Below are positions 33,134 through 44,300 of a stretch of 64,000 nucleotides of DNA, in pieces (positions within the stretch are counted from its first letter, which is position 1; each line of letters begins with the position of its first letter). Source of the stretch: Dactylonectria macrodidyma (taxonomy: Eukaryota > Ascomycota > Sordariomycetes > Hypocreales > Nectriaceae); NCBI GenBank assembly GCA_020744425.1, contig JAGMUV010000017.1, forward strand, positions 1,178,001 through 1,242,000, written 5' to 3'. The translations under genes were made by a program, and so were the position numbers. Under the pieces are notes generated by a model. That model worked only from the letters and a program-made list of their open reading frames with translations, made no database searches and had not been told where the DNA came from.

Positions 33134-35146
33134 CTACCGAATACGAAAGGTCTGGTATGACTGTTTCCCTGCCTCTACCTCTCGGATTATCTCTCCGTCC
33201 ATGGCCCCATGGACATAACTATTAGCCATCTGTTAGCGTGTTCTTCATAGAAAAGAGAAATCTTGGGAGGCTGCGATGTCTCCGCAGTGGCTAGCTCACC
33301 ATTCTCCCAAGTATTTGCAAGTCCCATTGTTGCCATCCCGAACAGCATACGCCACAGCACCGCCAAGGAAGACGCAGATACGGTCCCCGGGCCGCAAATC
33401 ACCGGGGCCCAAGCCGTAGTATCCGGTGGTAGTGATGAAGAAGCGTCTGTGTAGCTGCTCGATCAGGCGCAGCTGGCGAAAGCCAGACTTTCCACATGCT
33501 GCCCAGATGCCCACGAGCTTGTCAATGTCAGGACCCTCGTCCAGCCACTTATCGTCCTGCCTGTCTAGCCTCTGTGGCCCGATGGCGCTGGAGGGCTTCG
33601 GCCAGGAACCCTGCCTCAGGTCAACGAGGACGGTGCGCCAAAAAGCACGAATATTGGGCTCTCCTGTGCGATAGCTCCCAGTTTGCAAGTCAGGTGGCAT
33701 CCAGGACCGCACTGTTCCCTCTGCCGCCTGCTTCCAGTTTTCCAGCGCTGTTGCTTCCTCTGCATCCGACTCTACCGGTTCCAGGCCCATGAGCTGGCTT
33801 CCGACGGACGCAACCTCATCGAAAGCCACTCCCCTTAGCACCAAGATCTCGTCGTCTTCGTCCGACTGAATTACTGGCGGCGGCGCAACGTCCTGTAGTG
33901 AGGCATCGTACAGCCCATGCTGGAAAATTGGCTTCGATAGGGATGTGATGTAGTCGCTCCCCGGGGCAGAGTGAATCTCAAAGTCCGGTACCCAGGAAGG
34001 CAGCTTTGGATTTCGTCGACCGGGGCGGTCTGAAAGGAAGCCCAGGCAGTGTAGCGTGCCGTCGTCAACCAGTGCGGCCCGCATGGCCACCCGGTATACC
34101 TTGTGAACAGGCCAGGAGTACTGTGGCGCCAAGGCAACATGAGGGCCGATAAGGCCTAGCAGGCCGATGACCTTGTCCCGCGGGTCGGAGCAGGCGCGGC
34201 TCCAAGTCGAGTCAAGAGCCAAGGAGAGTCCGATGTGCCCCTTACGGGCCATATGCTGGGTCAGGTCGGCGGCACGCCATACAGCTCGGAGCGAGATGTT
34301 GTCATGGAGCGGTTTGCCGCGCCACTCGTCAAAGTTGACGGAGAAGTACGTGAAGTAAGAGAGGGAATAGAACAAATGAATGGGAAAGGTGTAGTGGCCA
34401 CACCAGCATACAGTCGTCGGACAGAGCACGCTCTCTTGTAGCGTCCACATGCGGCGCCACCAAGGGCGTGAGAGGAGCTTGATGGCTTCATCCATACCGT
34501 CGACAACGGCAGGGTCTTCTAACAGAGACAGTATGGGGGCGAAGTAATCGTTATATGCCGCAAGTGTGTCCAGCCAGACGCGTTTCGTGGGTGTCTTGGC
34601 GGCAGCGCCGAACCGTTGGAAGGTCGAGCCGACTACAGCGGGAGGCCCAGAGCGGTTCTCGTAGGCCTCGGCGTGGAGGAGCTCGAGGAAGCGGATTCCT
34701 CTGAGGGTGCATTCATCCGCCTCTCCAAGCCAGACATTGACTTGGCGAGCCTGGGCGTAGACTGCGTTCATCTGCAGGACTTGGTGGTTTCGTTCCCTGA
34801 CATCGCGCTGGTTGATGCATACGGCATCGACCCAGACGGTGCGCGATTGGTTGGGTAGGCGGAGGGCCAATAGAATTGAGAGCAGATGGGGACGGATTGA
34901 GAAGGACTTTCCATCAATGGTGATCTGGTGCGTAGCGTCTTCCGTGCCCCATATGTAGGAGATGGCCTCGTAGTCTACGGAGGAGCCGTCGAGCTGGCGG
35001 TGCTCGAGGCGGCAGGTTAGTGGGGAGGGATTTTGGTCGGCAGCGGTGTTCTCTGCTGGCTCGATGACAAGCAGCCGAAACCAACCCTGGGAGGACAACT
35101 CCTCGTAGGCATATTGGTCTTCTTGAACCAGGTTTCTCATCATCAA
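33134..35146 (-). CDS. HET-domain (heterokaryon incompatibility) protein 2
   Basis: Two exons (33300-35146 and 33134-33218, 81-bp intron) give 643 residues. The HET domain covers about residues 55-215: YEAISYIWG, IRPHLLSILLALR, RTVWVDAVCINQRD, MNAVYAQARQVNVWLG, and WWRRMWTLQES. A later segment, DPRDKVIGLLGLI and LPSWVPDFE, is typical. Reading through the first exon alone stops at YLGEW; the short last exon restores GECYVHGAMDGEII, the standard HET-protein ending (VHG-MDGE), so the protein is complete. It likely takes part in self/non-self recognition, as for the family. The gene is divergent from a small unknown gene 287 bp away. Confidence 0.92.
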
Positions 35147-35433
35147 GATCGGGTGTTTAGTATCTATGTGAGCAGGTCAGATGTCGCTTATCTGCGGGGC
35201 TTCCAGGATGAGCGACAATTTGTTATGAGATCAGCGGTTGCTGAGCCGGAGCTGACTGTGATGGGTCCCCCCTAACAAGGGCGTTAACAGCTGTGGTGGA
35301 GCGGACAGAAAGCATAGCGCAGCATGTGAAGAATAGGCTATGCCCAAAGAGGCGGTGCCTGCCTCTAACTTACTTCAGGCCGCCAAATTGCCGGAAACTT
35401 ATCGCCTTTAAGTCGACTGCCAACTCGTGGGTG

Positions 35434-35769
35434 ATGGGTCTCGAGCAACCCGTCCCTAGTCTCGTGCCCGAGGCGCCATCGAGCAATAAATACAAGAGGG
35501 CGTTTGCGCCTGCACTGAGCTTGAAGGATCTCACCATCGGGATCAATGCGGCCAAGAAAGTCGGCATCAATCCAACGGCAGACGAGGCTGCTATCAAGGC
35601 CTTCCGGGAAACTGATGCCCACCCTCGCACCCACGTAAGTCCTGGATCGGACCCATTTTGTGTCTTCGAGACTGACTTAACGGACTGACAGGATCTCGAT
35701 CACACCTCTCTTTGGCTACATGTCTATGGCAATCTTGACGAATGGGCCGAGGAAAATTTGCTAAAGTAG
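35434..35769 (+). CDS. Small hypothetical protein, 92 residues
   Basis: Exons 35434-35634 and 35692-35769 (57-bp intron GTAAGT...ACAG) join to 92 residues beginning MGLEQPVPSLVPEAP and ending NLDEWAEENLLK. I do not recognise the family. The middle (LKDLTIGINAAKKVGINPTADEA) and the coherent frame across a good intron argue that it is real. There is no signal peptide, membrane segment or Cys motif. The frame is also open upstream of the chosen ATG to 35293, and it could be the 3' part of a larger gene or a relic of one. Confidence 0.5.
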
Positions 35770-36543
35770 AACGCTGGAATGTTGGATCATCACAGCCGGC
35801 TCGGCCTTGACTAGAACGCGATGGAAGAAGGCAGGTGATGGATTGGTGCAATGTCAGAGATCCCCAAACATAGAGATCAGGCCAGGCTTCATGTATTTCT
35901 ACACTTCTCTAGATATTTGATCATGCATCAGCGCATTCCGAAGCTCATCAGACACTTGATTTCAAATGTGGAATATCATGGCATGCCATGATCTAAATAA
36001 CTACCCGCTCATTCAAGGGCGAGTTGCTGGCATAATGACAGAAAATGTGGCCTTCAATCTCAGCTTCTAGCATTTCAAGCCTAATCTTTCTACAACTAGC
36101 CGTTACATAGCATATCCAATAAATAAAAATACTAGGTGCTTTGTTGTTGGGCGCTGTCTCTGCTCCTTTATAGAGGCCCAGCTCTAGCAGGAAAGATAAG
36201 TTGGTTGATTAAGTGAGACAACGATCGGGACGTGAACGGATGGAGAAGGCGGCAGATTCATCAGAGGGTCAGATGTTTCTCAGGTAGAGTTAGATTAATT
36301 TACGAAGGTGGACAATAGCAGTAACAAAGGCAACGCGTTTCGGCCGCACGGATGAAGCATGATATTCCATGTGTCTTTTAAGTTTGCCAAAATAACCCAT
36401 ATAGAAGTTAAATATATACTAAAGAATTGAAAAAGCGACCAAACTTGGAGCCATGAAGGGGAATGTTGCGGTGTTCGCATGGTCTTTGTGTAATTGATGT
36501 GAACGTACCTATCCCTTCAGTGGCCCATCACCCGCCCCGTTAT
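35770..36543. other. Intergenic with an 18-bp perfect palindrome
   Basis: No gene is supported in this 774-bp, A/T-rich stretch. ATCATGGCATGCCATGAT at 35975-35992 is a perfect 18-bp palindrome. Confidence 0.5.
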
Positions 36544-37747
36544 TCATGTGTTCACCTCAGCCTGGAACCGTGAAACGTAAAAGGTCGCATCTTGACCTGT
36601 GAAAGCCTCTGTTCCAAATTGGTCGACTGTCATGTCGTCCCCTTGTCAGAATGCGTCATTAACACCTGCAGTTGAAGAATGGACTTACTCAAAAGATACT
36701 GCTCGCTCAGAGGGAAAGCATATTCTTTACCCAGGTAGTCGAAGAAGACTTTGATGTCGGCACTGAAGTTGTTGATAGGACCCGAGGCGGCAAGGAAGCT
36801 GTAGACTTTCATTTCTCCATTATACCCGAAGTACAAGTCCCAAGTGTAGCCAGCCAACTGGACCTGGGTGATTGGCGTGCCGGTAGTGCTCTCAGTGATG
36901 GGCCAGATGCCTCCGTATCGGTGCAGCCTGCCGCATCTCAAGGTCAGCACAACAGATCTAGTTCTAATTCATTCACCATTCTTCGTGAGAATGTAAGCTC
37001 ACCAGATCATGATTTCGTATTCCCCGTTGTAGTTAACATGATCGGCATCTGGGTGCGTAAAGAAGTCGTAAGCCACGTTAGCACGTATGTCGCTCGTGCT
37101 ATAAGTCCACTGAGCTGTGCTTGGGAGCCCTTTGATGTCGCTGAGAAGGCGTCGAGTGAATTGGCGGTTAGCATATGCATAGCTCTTGACGCTGTTGGGT
37201 CCTCCAACCCACGTCCAGGTGGTACCCCAGGAGAGGCCACCACCAGACGCTGCACCGTAGTAGTAAGTGCACTGGGATCCCGAATCGGCATCATCTTGAC
37301 CCCAGAGGTTATTGAGCAGGTCATAGCCATTCACAGAGGCATAGGCGTATAATGTGCAAAGAGAAGACACAGCACTGCGCGTGGCGGTTGTGGTTGTTGT
37401 CTGAGCGGTAGTAGCAGGTTTAGTCGTGGTCGTAACAGCGCTTCCTGGGACACACTGATAGTACCCTGAAATACTGTTAGTACCCACGGCTGGCGACAGA
37501 TGTAGTTCCCGTGACCTCGTGGACTGGAGGAACTCACAATCGTTCTGCTTCGTGCATGTGTAGCCGCTAGTGCAAGTCGTCTGGCCCGTCCACCCAGTGC
37601 CTGTATACTCCGGTCTTAGTTCAACAGCTACGATTAGGAAAAGATCTAAGAGAACACCAGACCTCCACATTGGGCCCAGGCAGCGGCTTGGCCAAATGCC
37701 TGGCCGACGAAGGGCAAGCACAGACTGAGATGAGTGATACACCTCAT
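36544..37747 (-). CDS. GH12 endoglucanase/xyloglucanase with N-terminal CBM1
   Basis: Five exons (37658-37747, 37538-37607, 37003-37465, 36689-36927, 36544-36626) give 314 residues. A signal peptide ([20 protein letters not shown]) is followed by a cellulose-binding CBM1 (AWAQCGGL...[15 protein letters not shown]...YYQC), a Thr-rich linker, then the GH12 domain: [38 protein letters not shown], the nucleophile Glu in [17 protein letters not shown] and the acid/base Glu in [10 protein letters not shown]. It would cut beta-1,4-glucan or xyloglucan in plant cell walls, outside the cell. The first intron's donor (GTGTTC) is weak and its position least certain; other junctions restore conserved motifs. 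Three degenerate ~50-bp repeats lie in its promoter. Confidence 0.92.
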
Positions 37748-38680
37748 TTTCGAACGTTGTTAGCTGTGTGATTCTTGATCGTGTTGTACTGCACAAAGAA
37801 ATGATAACGGGCAGAAGACATCAATTTATAATCCCACGAATACCTCTTGCTATTACATCCAAGAAAGTAATGGTTCCGCAATCTACGTACATGTGACTCT
37901 TGGTATGCTATCCGAGGAAGGTACTGCTTCCGTAATTCACAGATGACTCTTGCTGTTGTGCCGATCTAAGAAAGGTTTTCGTTCCGTATCAACAGCTCAT
38001 ATTTCCAACGTTCTAGATTGCTCACCGGCGTATCATGGGTTCGAGTTCCAGGATCCAGGGGCATTTCCTAAACAATTGCCACAGACGGAATTATTCCCGT
38101 CCTTTCCCAAAATTATGCGGTGACCTACCCTCCGATACTGGTAGTTGTCCCTACGGAGCTTCCGCTCCGGTTAGGACCAAGAACAGGAGTGGGGTCGTTC
38201 CGCAGCAAAGAGGGCAATTCCACCAAGCTCCGCATCTATTCCAAACATGAACATAATTACGGCAAATGAATCGTGCGATGGCCCTTGACAAACTGACGCG
38301 CACTTTTATGTCTGTGACATGCCTAGCGGTGAAATGGCTATCTAAAGTACAATAACTGTATATTACAGCTAAGTCCTACAACAAATGAACAGTGTCGCAT
38401 AATTGTTTCGTACGTCTACTCCCACAGTTGCCAAGCTCGCTCCAAGTTTACTGTGAGAGCATTGGGTGAGGAAAGTGCTAAAACCGTAAAAGATAAACCA
38501 TGTTTTTTGCCATTGTAATAGCAATTCGCTCTTGAAGGAGCGTGCTGCCAATTAGCTGGTGACTTTATAGAAGGATCCTAGGCCAAAAGCCCACGGCATC
38601 TTTCGAGGTGGACATTGGCACATGCTACCCCATAACAGCCGATTTCAATATCCCGCTCGCAACCTCTATTCACCGGGTCC
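37748..38680. promoter_or_regulatory. GH12 promoter with three degenerate ~50-bp tandem repeats
   Basis: Three related units start at 37844, 37897 and 37947 and run to about 37995. They share CTCTTGST, an AGRAAG core and TTCCGYA. They sit 97-248 bp upstream of the GH12 start, where activator sites are expected. The rest of this 933-bp interval up to the next gene's 3' end shows no gene. Confidence 0.5.
37844..37995. repeat. Three degenerate ~50-bp tandem repeats upstream of GH12
   Basis: Units begin at 37844, 37897 and 37947 (spacings 53 and 50). Shared blocks are CTCTTGST at the start, an AGRAAG core and TTCCGYA near the end. Confidence 0.7.
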
Positions 38681-40212
38681 CTATGATAATCTTGCTCTGG
38701 CGTTTTCAATAATACCCCTCCCTCTTGTACTACATAAGCGATCAATCCAAATCATTCTTCTCAAAAAGTCGCGAGCATTTTCCCAATAGCCGATGCACAT
38801 CAGCCTCATAATGTTGTCGAGGTAGTCCACATGCTCTCTCTCAGCCGCCGTCTCAGACACAGTTGTCTTCCAGATCATGAGCAGCCAGAACACTAAAGGT
38901 ACAGGTACAACCCCCGGGCCCGACTTCAGAGCGCACAACTCAGCATTTAGACGCTCGCCAAATTGATCTCGCCCGTTATTCAGAGACTGCCATTGAAAGT
39001 ACAGCGAGGTAGCGAATGTCAGCATCCCGGTTCGGAGGGCTTCATTTGCTGTACCAGTTTCGAAAGATAGATTGAGTAATCGGTACAAGACCGACAGCAT
39101 AATCTCGCTGTAGACCCTTCGAGTAAAGGCGGAATCCGTTTGCGTAGCCACATTGCTTTGGTTGGAAAAGTGTCGCAGATCATTCCAGGCATTAACCAAT
39201 TTGCTGTCCAAGGATGGAAGAAACCTCAAGATATCAAAGGTGTCATTAGCTTGACCTGCCGGTTTCTTGTGGATGTATGAATCCCACAACATGGACTCGG
39301 TGAAGAATTTCGGAGGACAGCTGAAATGTAGGCTGTGACTTAGGTCGACCCTGAGACTGCATTAGAATTTTGGGACCAACGATGACACCTTAGACTTTCT
39401 TCGTACTGACCTGCATATCTTTTCGATCACACCATGATCACAGTCTTCGAGAGCGCTGAAACCGCCTCGCAGGTCGACGATCCTGTAGAGGCCCTGCATG
39501 TGATTCAATGCTACCTCCCAGTCATTGTCAAACTGCGCTTGTAGCGCCATATTTGACACGGTCAAGAGAGTGGCATCGGAGAGAGCAGGCTGCTCATCTG
39601 ACTGAGCAATTCTCAGTTGCAAGAGCTGCAGTGTTCTCTGCATATGGAAGGCCTTTCGAGGGATTGATGGCGCATCCATCACTTGACTGAAAACGGACTC
39701 AGTGCAGAACAAGGCCCCATGAAGGAAAGCCGGATCGCTCAAGAGGTAACCTACTATGTTGGAATCTAACATGTGCCTCGGTAGGCAAAGACTGGAAGGA
39801 TATAGCATGTCGATGACTAGTGTGAAGACTGTCAGACGTTGTTAGCGGAAAGACGCGGGCCGAGACTTAGAGCAAGCGACAGGGGTTGGCTATTGTACCA
39901 ACATTTGGTCAGATCCTGAAGCATGTATGGCTTCATTGCCTCTGGGAACTGCACCCACGAAAACTCGGAGCCGACCCGGGGTGGGATCGGAGTCGAACTA
40001 ACGAGCTCGGTCCGCAGCTGTTGCGGCATTGACTCATCGCCCCTGTTGATCAAGAGCCAAGATTGGAGACGAGGCTGGGCATTTCGGCGCCTAGAAGCAA
40101 TCTCGCGACCCACATGACTTTTGATCTCGCGCTGACGATTGCGGTTTCGTTTTTGACTTGGGTTGCCGGTGATGAATTTGAACGACTGTTGATCCTGGCT
40201 CACACTTTCCAT
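38681..40212 (-). CDS. Fungal_trans_2-type regulator without zinc cluster
   Basis: Three exons (39903-40212, 39411-39828, 38681-39356; introns of 74 and 54 bp) give 467 residues. The N-terminus FKFITGNPSQKRNRNRQREIK, with the following HVGREIASRRR, is the conserved basic opening of a fungal regulator-like family that carries the Fungal_trans_2 (DUF3468) helical domain; no Zn2Cys6 motif precedes it. The first splice junction (donor GTTGGT, weak) was chosen because it makes LTKFFTLVIDMLYP, the expected motif. The remainder is helical (MQRTLQLLQLRI, WEVALNHMQGLYRIVDLRGG). It likely acts in the nucleus on secondary or catabolic genes. It is divergent from an EthD gene that it may control. Confidence 0.82.
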
Positions 40213-40763
40213 TTTGGGCGAGTATGTATTTGAGGGTTCAAAAGTTCCTTTTTTTTGTTCATAGAAGGCAGTGACAGGGAATGTGCCAAGATATCAAGTG
40301 CATCTTTCCATGCTTAAGGATCTGGTGAGACGTGCTCTCTGAGGAAATTTTATCGTCGTCAGCAACCTAGAGGTGAAGGATCATCTTAAGTAGTCCCAGG
40401 TGTGTGCCAAGACATGAGCAATTGCTCTTCTCGTCCTAGTATGGCCGGCAAGATGTCAGCATCCCCAGGTGTGTGCCAAGATATGGGTAATTACCCTTCT
40501 CGTACTAGTTGCAGCGTCTTACATCATACACTAGCCCTAGAATAGCAATATGCAACGCTCTCTTAGGCTGTGTGAGCAGGTATTGGCTCGAAGCAAGCAT
40601 CAAATGTCATCGACGGGTGAGTCGGATGGGCTGTGCTCCCGTTTCTGTATTCAAGTGGAATTGTCAATTGGTTCTATAAGTATAAATTGAATCCAGAAGA
40701 CGATCCAGATGTTCACCATAACTCTCCCAGTTAGCAACTGGAACCTCAGCACCCTTATTCAGA
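40213..40763. promoter_or_regulatory. Divergent promoter with two 45-bp repeats, each holding a perfect palindrome
   Basis: Direct repeats of 45 bp (40396-40440 and 40465-40509, 39 of 45 identical) share CCAGGTGTGTGCCAAG and TTCTCGT. Each carries a 12-bp perfect palindrome: GAGCAATTGCTC (40416-40427) and GGGTAATTACCC (40485-40496). A partial third copy of TGTGCCAAGATAT is at 40282-40294. TATAAG/TATAAATT boxes at 40675-40688 lie about 80 bp upstream of the EthD start. Confidence 0.75.
40396..40509. repeat. 45-bp direct repeat pair with internal palindromes
   Basis: Copies at 40396-40440 and 40465-40509 differ at six positions. Four of the six differences fall as two symmetric pairs inside the palindromes and keep both perfect. 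Confidence 0.85.
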
Positions 40764-41380
40764 ATGAGACCCAGCACCCTTCTCTCCATCCTTCCTCTTG
40801 CGGCCGCCTACAACTCCTCGTCGCGTTGCTCAAACAATCAAAACAACGCTACCGCCCCCGAAGAGTGTTGCTGCTTGACTTACAAGGCTGCTTGCACCAT
40901 GAACATAGAACGCATGTTTCACATCAAGATCTTCTACAATCGCAAGCAAGGCATCACACCGGAACAGTTCAACGACTACTGGGCCAACAGTCACAGAGCT
41001 CTAGCGACTCCTTTCCACCTGCGACTTGGCGTGGTCAAGTACTCACAGGTATGTATTCCTCCATTTTGAACTAGACCAAGTTCACCTTTGCGGGAAAAGC
41101 TAACGTCGCGTAACCGTAGTATCACTCTACGCCCGATTTCCGTGACCTTGGCCGGGTCGAGGGCGCACTACCCATCCTTGAATTCGATGGTGCTGCAGAG
41201 TTTTGGGTGCATAACCTAGAGACCTTTCAGGCCATGGGAAGCGACCCGGAATATATCAATAAGATACAGCCTGACGAAGCCAACTTCATTGACTTAGCTT
41301 CCATGCGGATGATCATTGGCGTAGACTATATCGTGGTGGAGAGTCAGAATGAGGTCAAGGAGCATGGTCGAAGCTTCTAG
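40764..41380 (+). CDS. EthD-domain protein
   Basis: Two exons (40764-41048 and 41120-41380, 71-bp intron) give 181 residues. After a Cys-rich N-terminus (MRPSTLLSILPLAAAYNSSS, possibly a signal peptide) comes an EthD-like dimeric alpha/beta barrel: MFHIKIFYNRKQGITPEQF, DYWANSHRALA, YHSTPDFRD, FDGAAEFWV and FIDLASMRMIIG. EthD proteins in fungi include polyketide cyclase or decarboxylase-like enzymes, but most are unassigned. An alternative start at MNIERMFH (residue 46) would give a standard-length cytosolic protein without the Cys-rich leader. Its divergent neighbour is a regulator. Confidence 0.82.
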
Positions 41381-44300
41381 TGAGAGAGAGCCTTGGCTAC
41401 ATCTACAGAAGGGATAGAACATGCCAAACTGGGGTTGACTGAGCTACGGACTTAGTGAGATGACCTCAAGAAGCGTATTGCACACTGAGGAGGTAACTAG
41501 GGAGGGTTTAGCGATGGGAGAGACTGGGCATCAAGCCCCTCCCTTATTACAGAATTCCTTTCAAGTCTTTTCTTCCCTTTATTTCTCGAGTCTTTAGATT
41601 ACGCTCTTTTTCATTGGATCTGCCTTGCAGTTTGAACCTTTTTATGTGATTACATCCAGCTAGCCTGCCAGTAAGCCAGGTCTCGGATGCGCAGTGTGTT
41701 GTTTACTTTTCTCTCTGTTAACACCCATTCCATAGCTAAATCATCACGCACCCTCGACAACACTATGTGTGCGCCTTATGGATAGACTACGAGACTGTGA
41801 GCGATTAAAAGACTACCACGCTTAAATTCTGAGTTCCAAGGTTTATTCAATCTCTCCACTGCCTTTTCTAGTATAAATCGCTCAGTTCCTCAAACTCATT
41901 GGTGGGATACTCACGACCATATGAGGGATCCGTGAGTAGTTGACCGAGGAGTTTCGTAAGTTCAATGAACAAAGGAAAGCAACCTAGGTCGTATTTTTTG
42001 GGGCCTACGGCGCCGCTGAACATGTTTGCAGCAGCAGTCTATTTTAGGACACAATGTATGGTAGACTATGAAATGATGATATATCATGCATTTGTGGCTT
42101 ACATCTCTAGCCGCATGAATCGATACATCTTTGGAAGGTCCTCCGCCTACAATAAGGGCCAAGTAACCTATAGCAACAATTTTTATACCAAAACGTTGTC
42201 AGTAGTCGTGACACTGGTGGGTTAACCGAGGCACTAAGTCCAAGGTGATATTTCTGATTCAGAAGTAGAACAGCTCACAACTTCTTGTACTCTTCGTTTT
42301 CGGATCAATTCATCGAGCTGCGTAGCCTGAATTATTTCTGGCTCCCAAGACTCATAGTAAGCCCGTATTGAAAACAAACCCCAGTAGTCAGAATGGCGGA
42401 GGGGTGCTTTTTCCATGCTGACAATTTGATTATCGCTGACTGGCTCGATCCGCTGGTTGGGCCGACCGTAGGGCAACTGACTCTTACATCAAAGAAGGAG
42501 CTTGAATGTCTCCATATGATTGCCCAAGGTACCGAACTAGTGACCTGATGATTACCAGTTTCCTATATCATCCTCACTGGAATTGTGGGCTGATATCTCC
42601 AAACCGATGATGTTGCCTGAGATGTCCAGGTGTAATGGCTGGTCTCCTCAGTATTTAACATCGCCGTCGCGCTTAGTGCGGAACTGTGACGAAATACGAC
42701 TGCGGCATAGGCGGCAAAAGCACAAGGAACCCTCACTAAGTGACTGCATTATTGTGCGGATACCATTGCGATGAGAACATACTGCTTCACTTACGACAGC
42801 TTAGTGGATATTCCGATATCGAGTCTAAAAGACGGATTTGATAAAGAAATACAAAAAGGGGCGCTACTGATTCTTTCTATCTTTTTCGGCGCATGGTGCT
42901 AGTGGTATGGGAAGTGCCTGAAGTGAGAGTGGCGCGGTCATCGGCCCACCCGTCAACACGAATCCAGCCTTCAGCCTTTCAGCCCTTCAGCTCTGTGCCT
43001 TCTACGGAATAGCGATGACATAAAGTCTCCCAAAATCCGCGTTCAGGGTCATCTTGCCTAGGATGATGACTGGCTAGTAGCGGGCGAGGATCAGGGCGCT
43101 ACGTCACTGTTTCCTGTCTCATGGCTCCCAATGCGGTATTTCGAAAAGCGACAGACACACATATGGAAATGCATGGAGAATGTATGCAGGTCAGCGCCTG
43201 GTGGCAAAGAGGCAGACGAACTATAGCTAAACGAAATTTACCACGGCATGTCCTGCATTAGGTGTTGATAATTAGTCTTAGTTACGCGTTTATTATCACG
43301 CTCATGCTTCCAATATGATGGTTGAATCAACTGGCAGGTCTCTTACTTTAAAGGACACCTTATCCAGTCTTGAAGGGGATTTAATTTCACGATGATAAAG
43401 AAAATGCACTTCCTCCGACTTGCGCGAAACAACAAGGCTAAATACCATCATTCTTTAGCCCCTGCATTACGGACCATAGAAAATCACGCTCGCATCTTCT
43501 ACAAGCATGGCCGAAAAGTCCTATTGGCCGACCGGACTCACCGGATGACTCGGGGTTCCCTTCGGACAATCGCCACTCCAATCACCCTGTGGTCAGCGCG
43601 GGAGTCAGCGCGGGAATCAGCACGGGGAGGCTGGAGGGATCAGGACCCCTGCAAAAGCGGCGAAGCGCCCTACGTCAAACGCCACCTACCTACATATGCA
43701 TCCCATAGCCGTTGGAACGAGCGAGCCGAGCCGTTAGAGCGCGTGATAGGCTTGCGAGGCGGGGGGGCTAATGAAGCCCCCGGTTTTCGAGTAGGAGCTG
43801 AATATTTTGGCTGTATTTTGCTCGAACCCTTCACTCATCAGCAGGGCGTCAACAGCAGAGAAACGGGAGATGATCAACATGGACTCCACCATGGCCCTGC
43901 TGACTGTCCTTGCCCTGGTGGCTAGCTGACAGGACTCTTTAGCTTACTATAGGTTAAAGCAGTTTTGACTGATGGTCGCAGGTCAACTCCATATGCTTGC
44001 TTGAGGCTGGCTGAAGCTGAACCTATCATCTGGTCAAAATTCATGAAAAATACATAGATGTGCTCCGGTTTTCGGAATGCCTACAATTGTCCAGGACTTG
44101 ATGAAAGCTCTTCCTCACCAATTGGCTTCCACACCATGACGCAGTGGCCGTGCCACGAGTGCTGAGAAGCAACCCCTTTGACTGGGTGGATATTCCATTC
44201 AACTTTGAAGTTCTCTTCTGAACGACTAATGCAATCCTCGGGCGGTGTCAAATCAATAGTCCAATAGCTAGGCCTCTGTTCACCGCAGGATACTCAGCAC

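Noticed and set aside
38018..38067. GGGTTCGAGTTCC B-box-like string
   Set aside because: No A box or cloverleaf upstream within tRNA distance; treated as chance.
43392..43925. 177-codon frame in the gene-poor stretch
   Set aside because: No domain, no splice partners, and a 12-bp triplication inflates it; kept only as part of the gene-free stretch.
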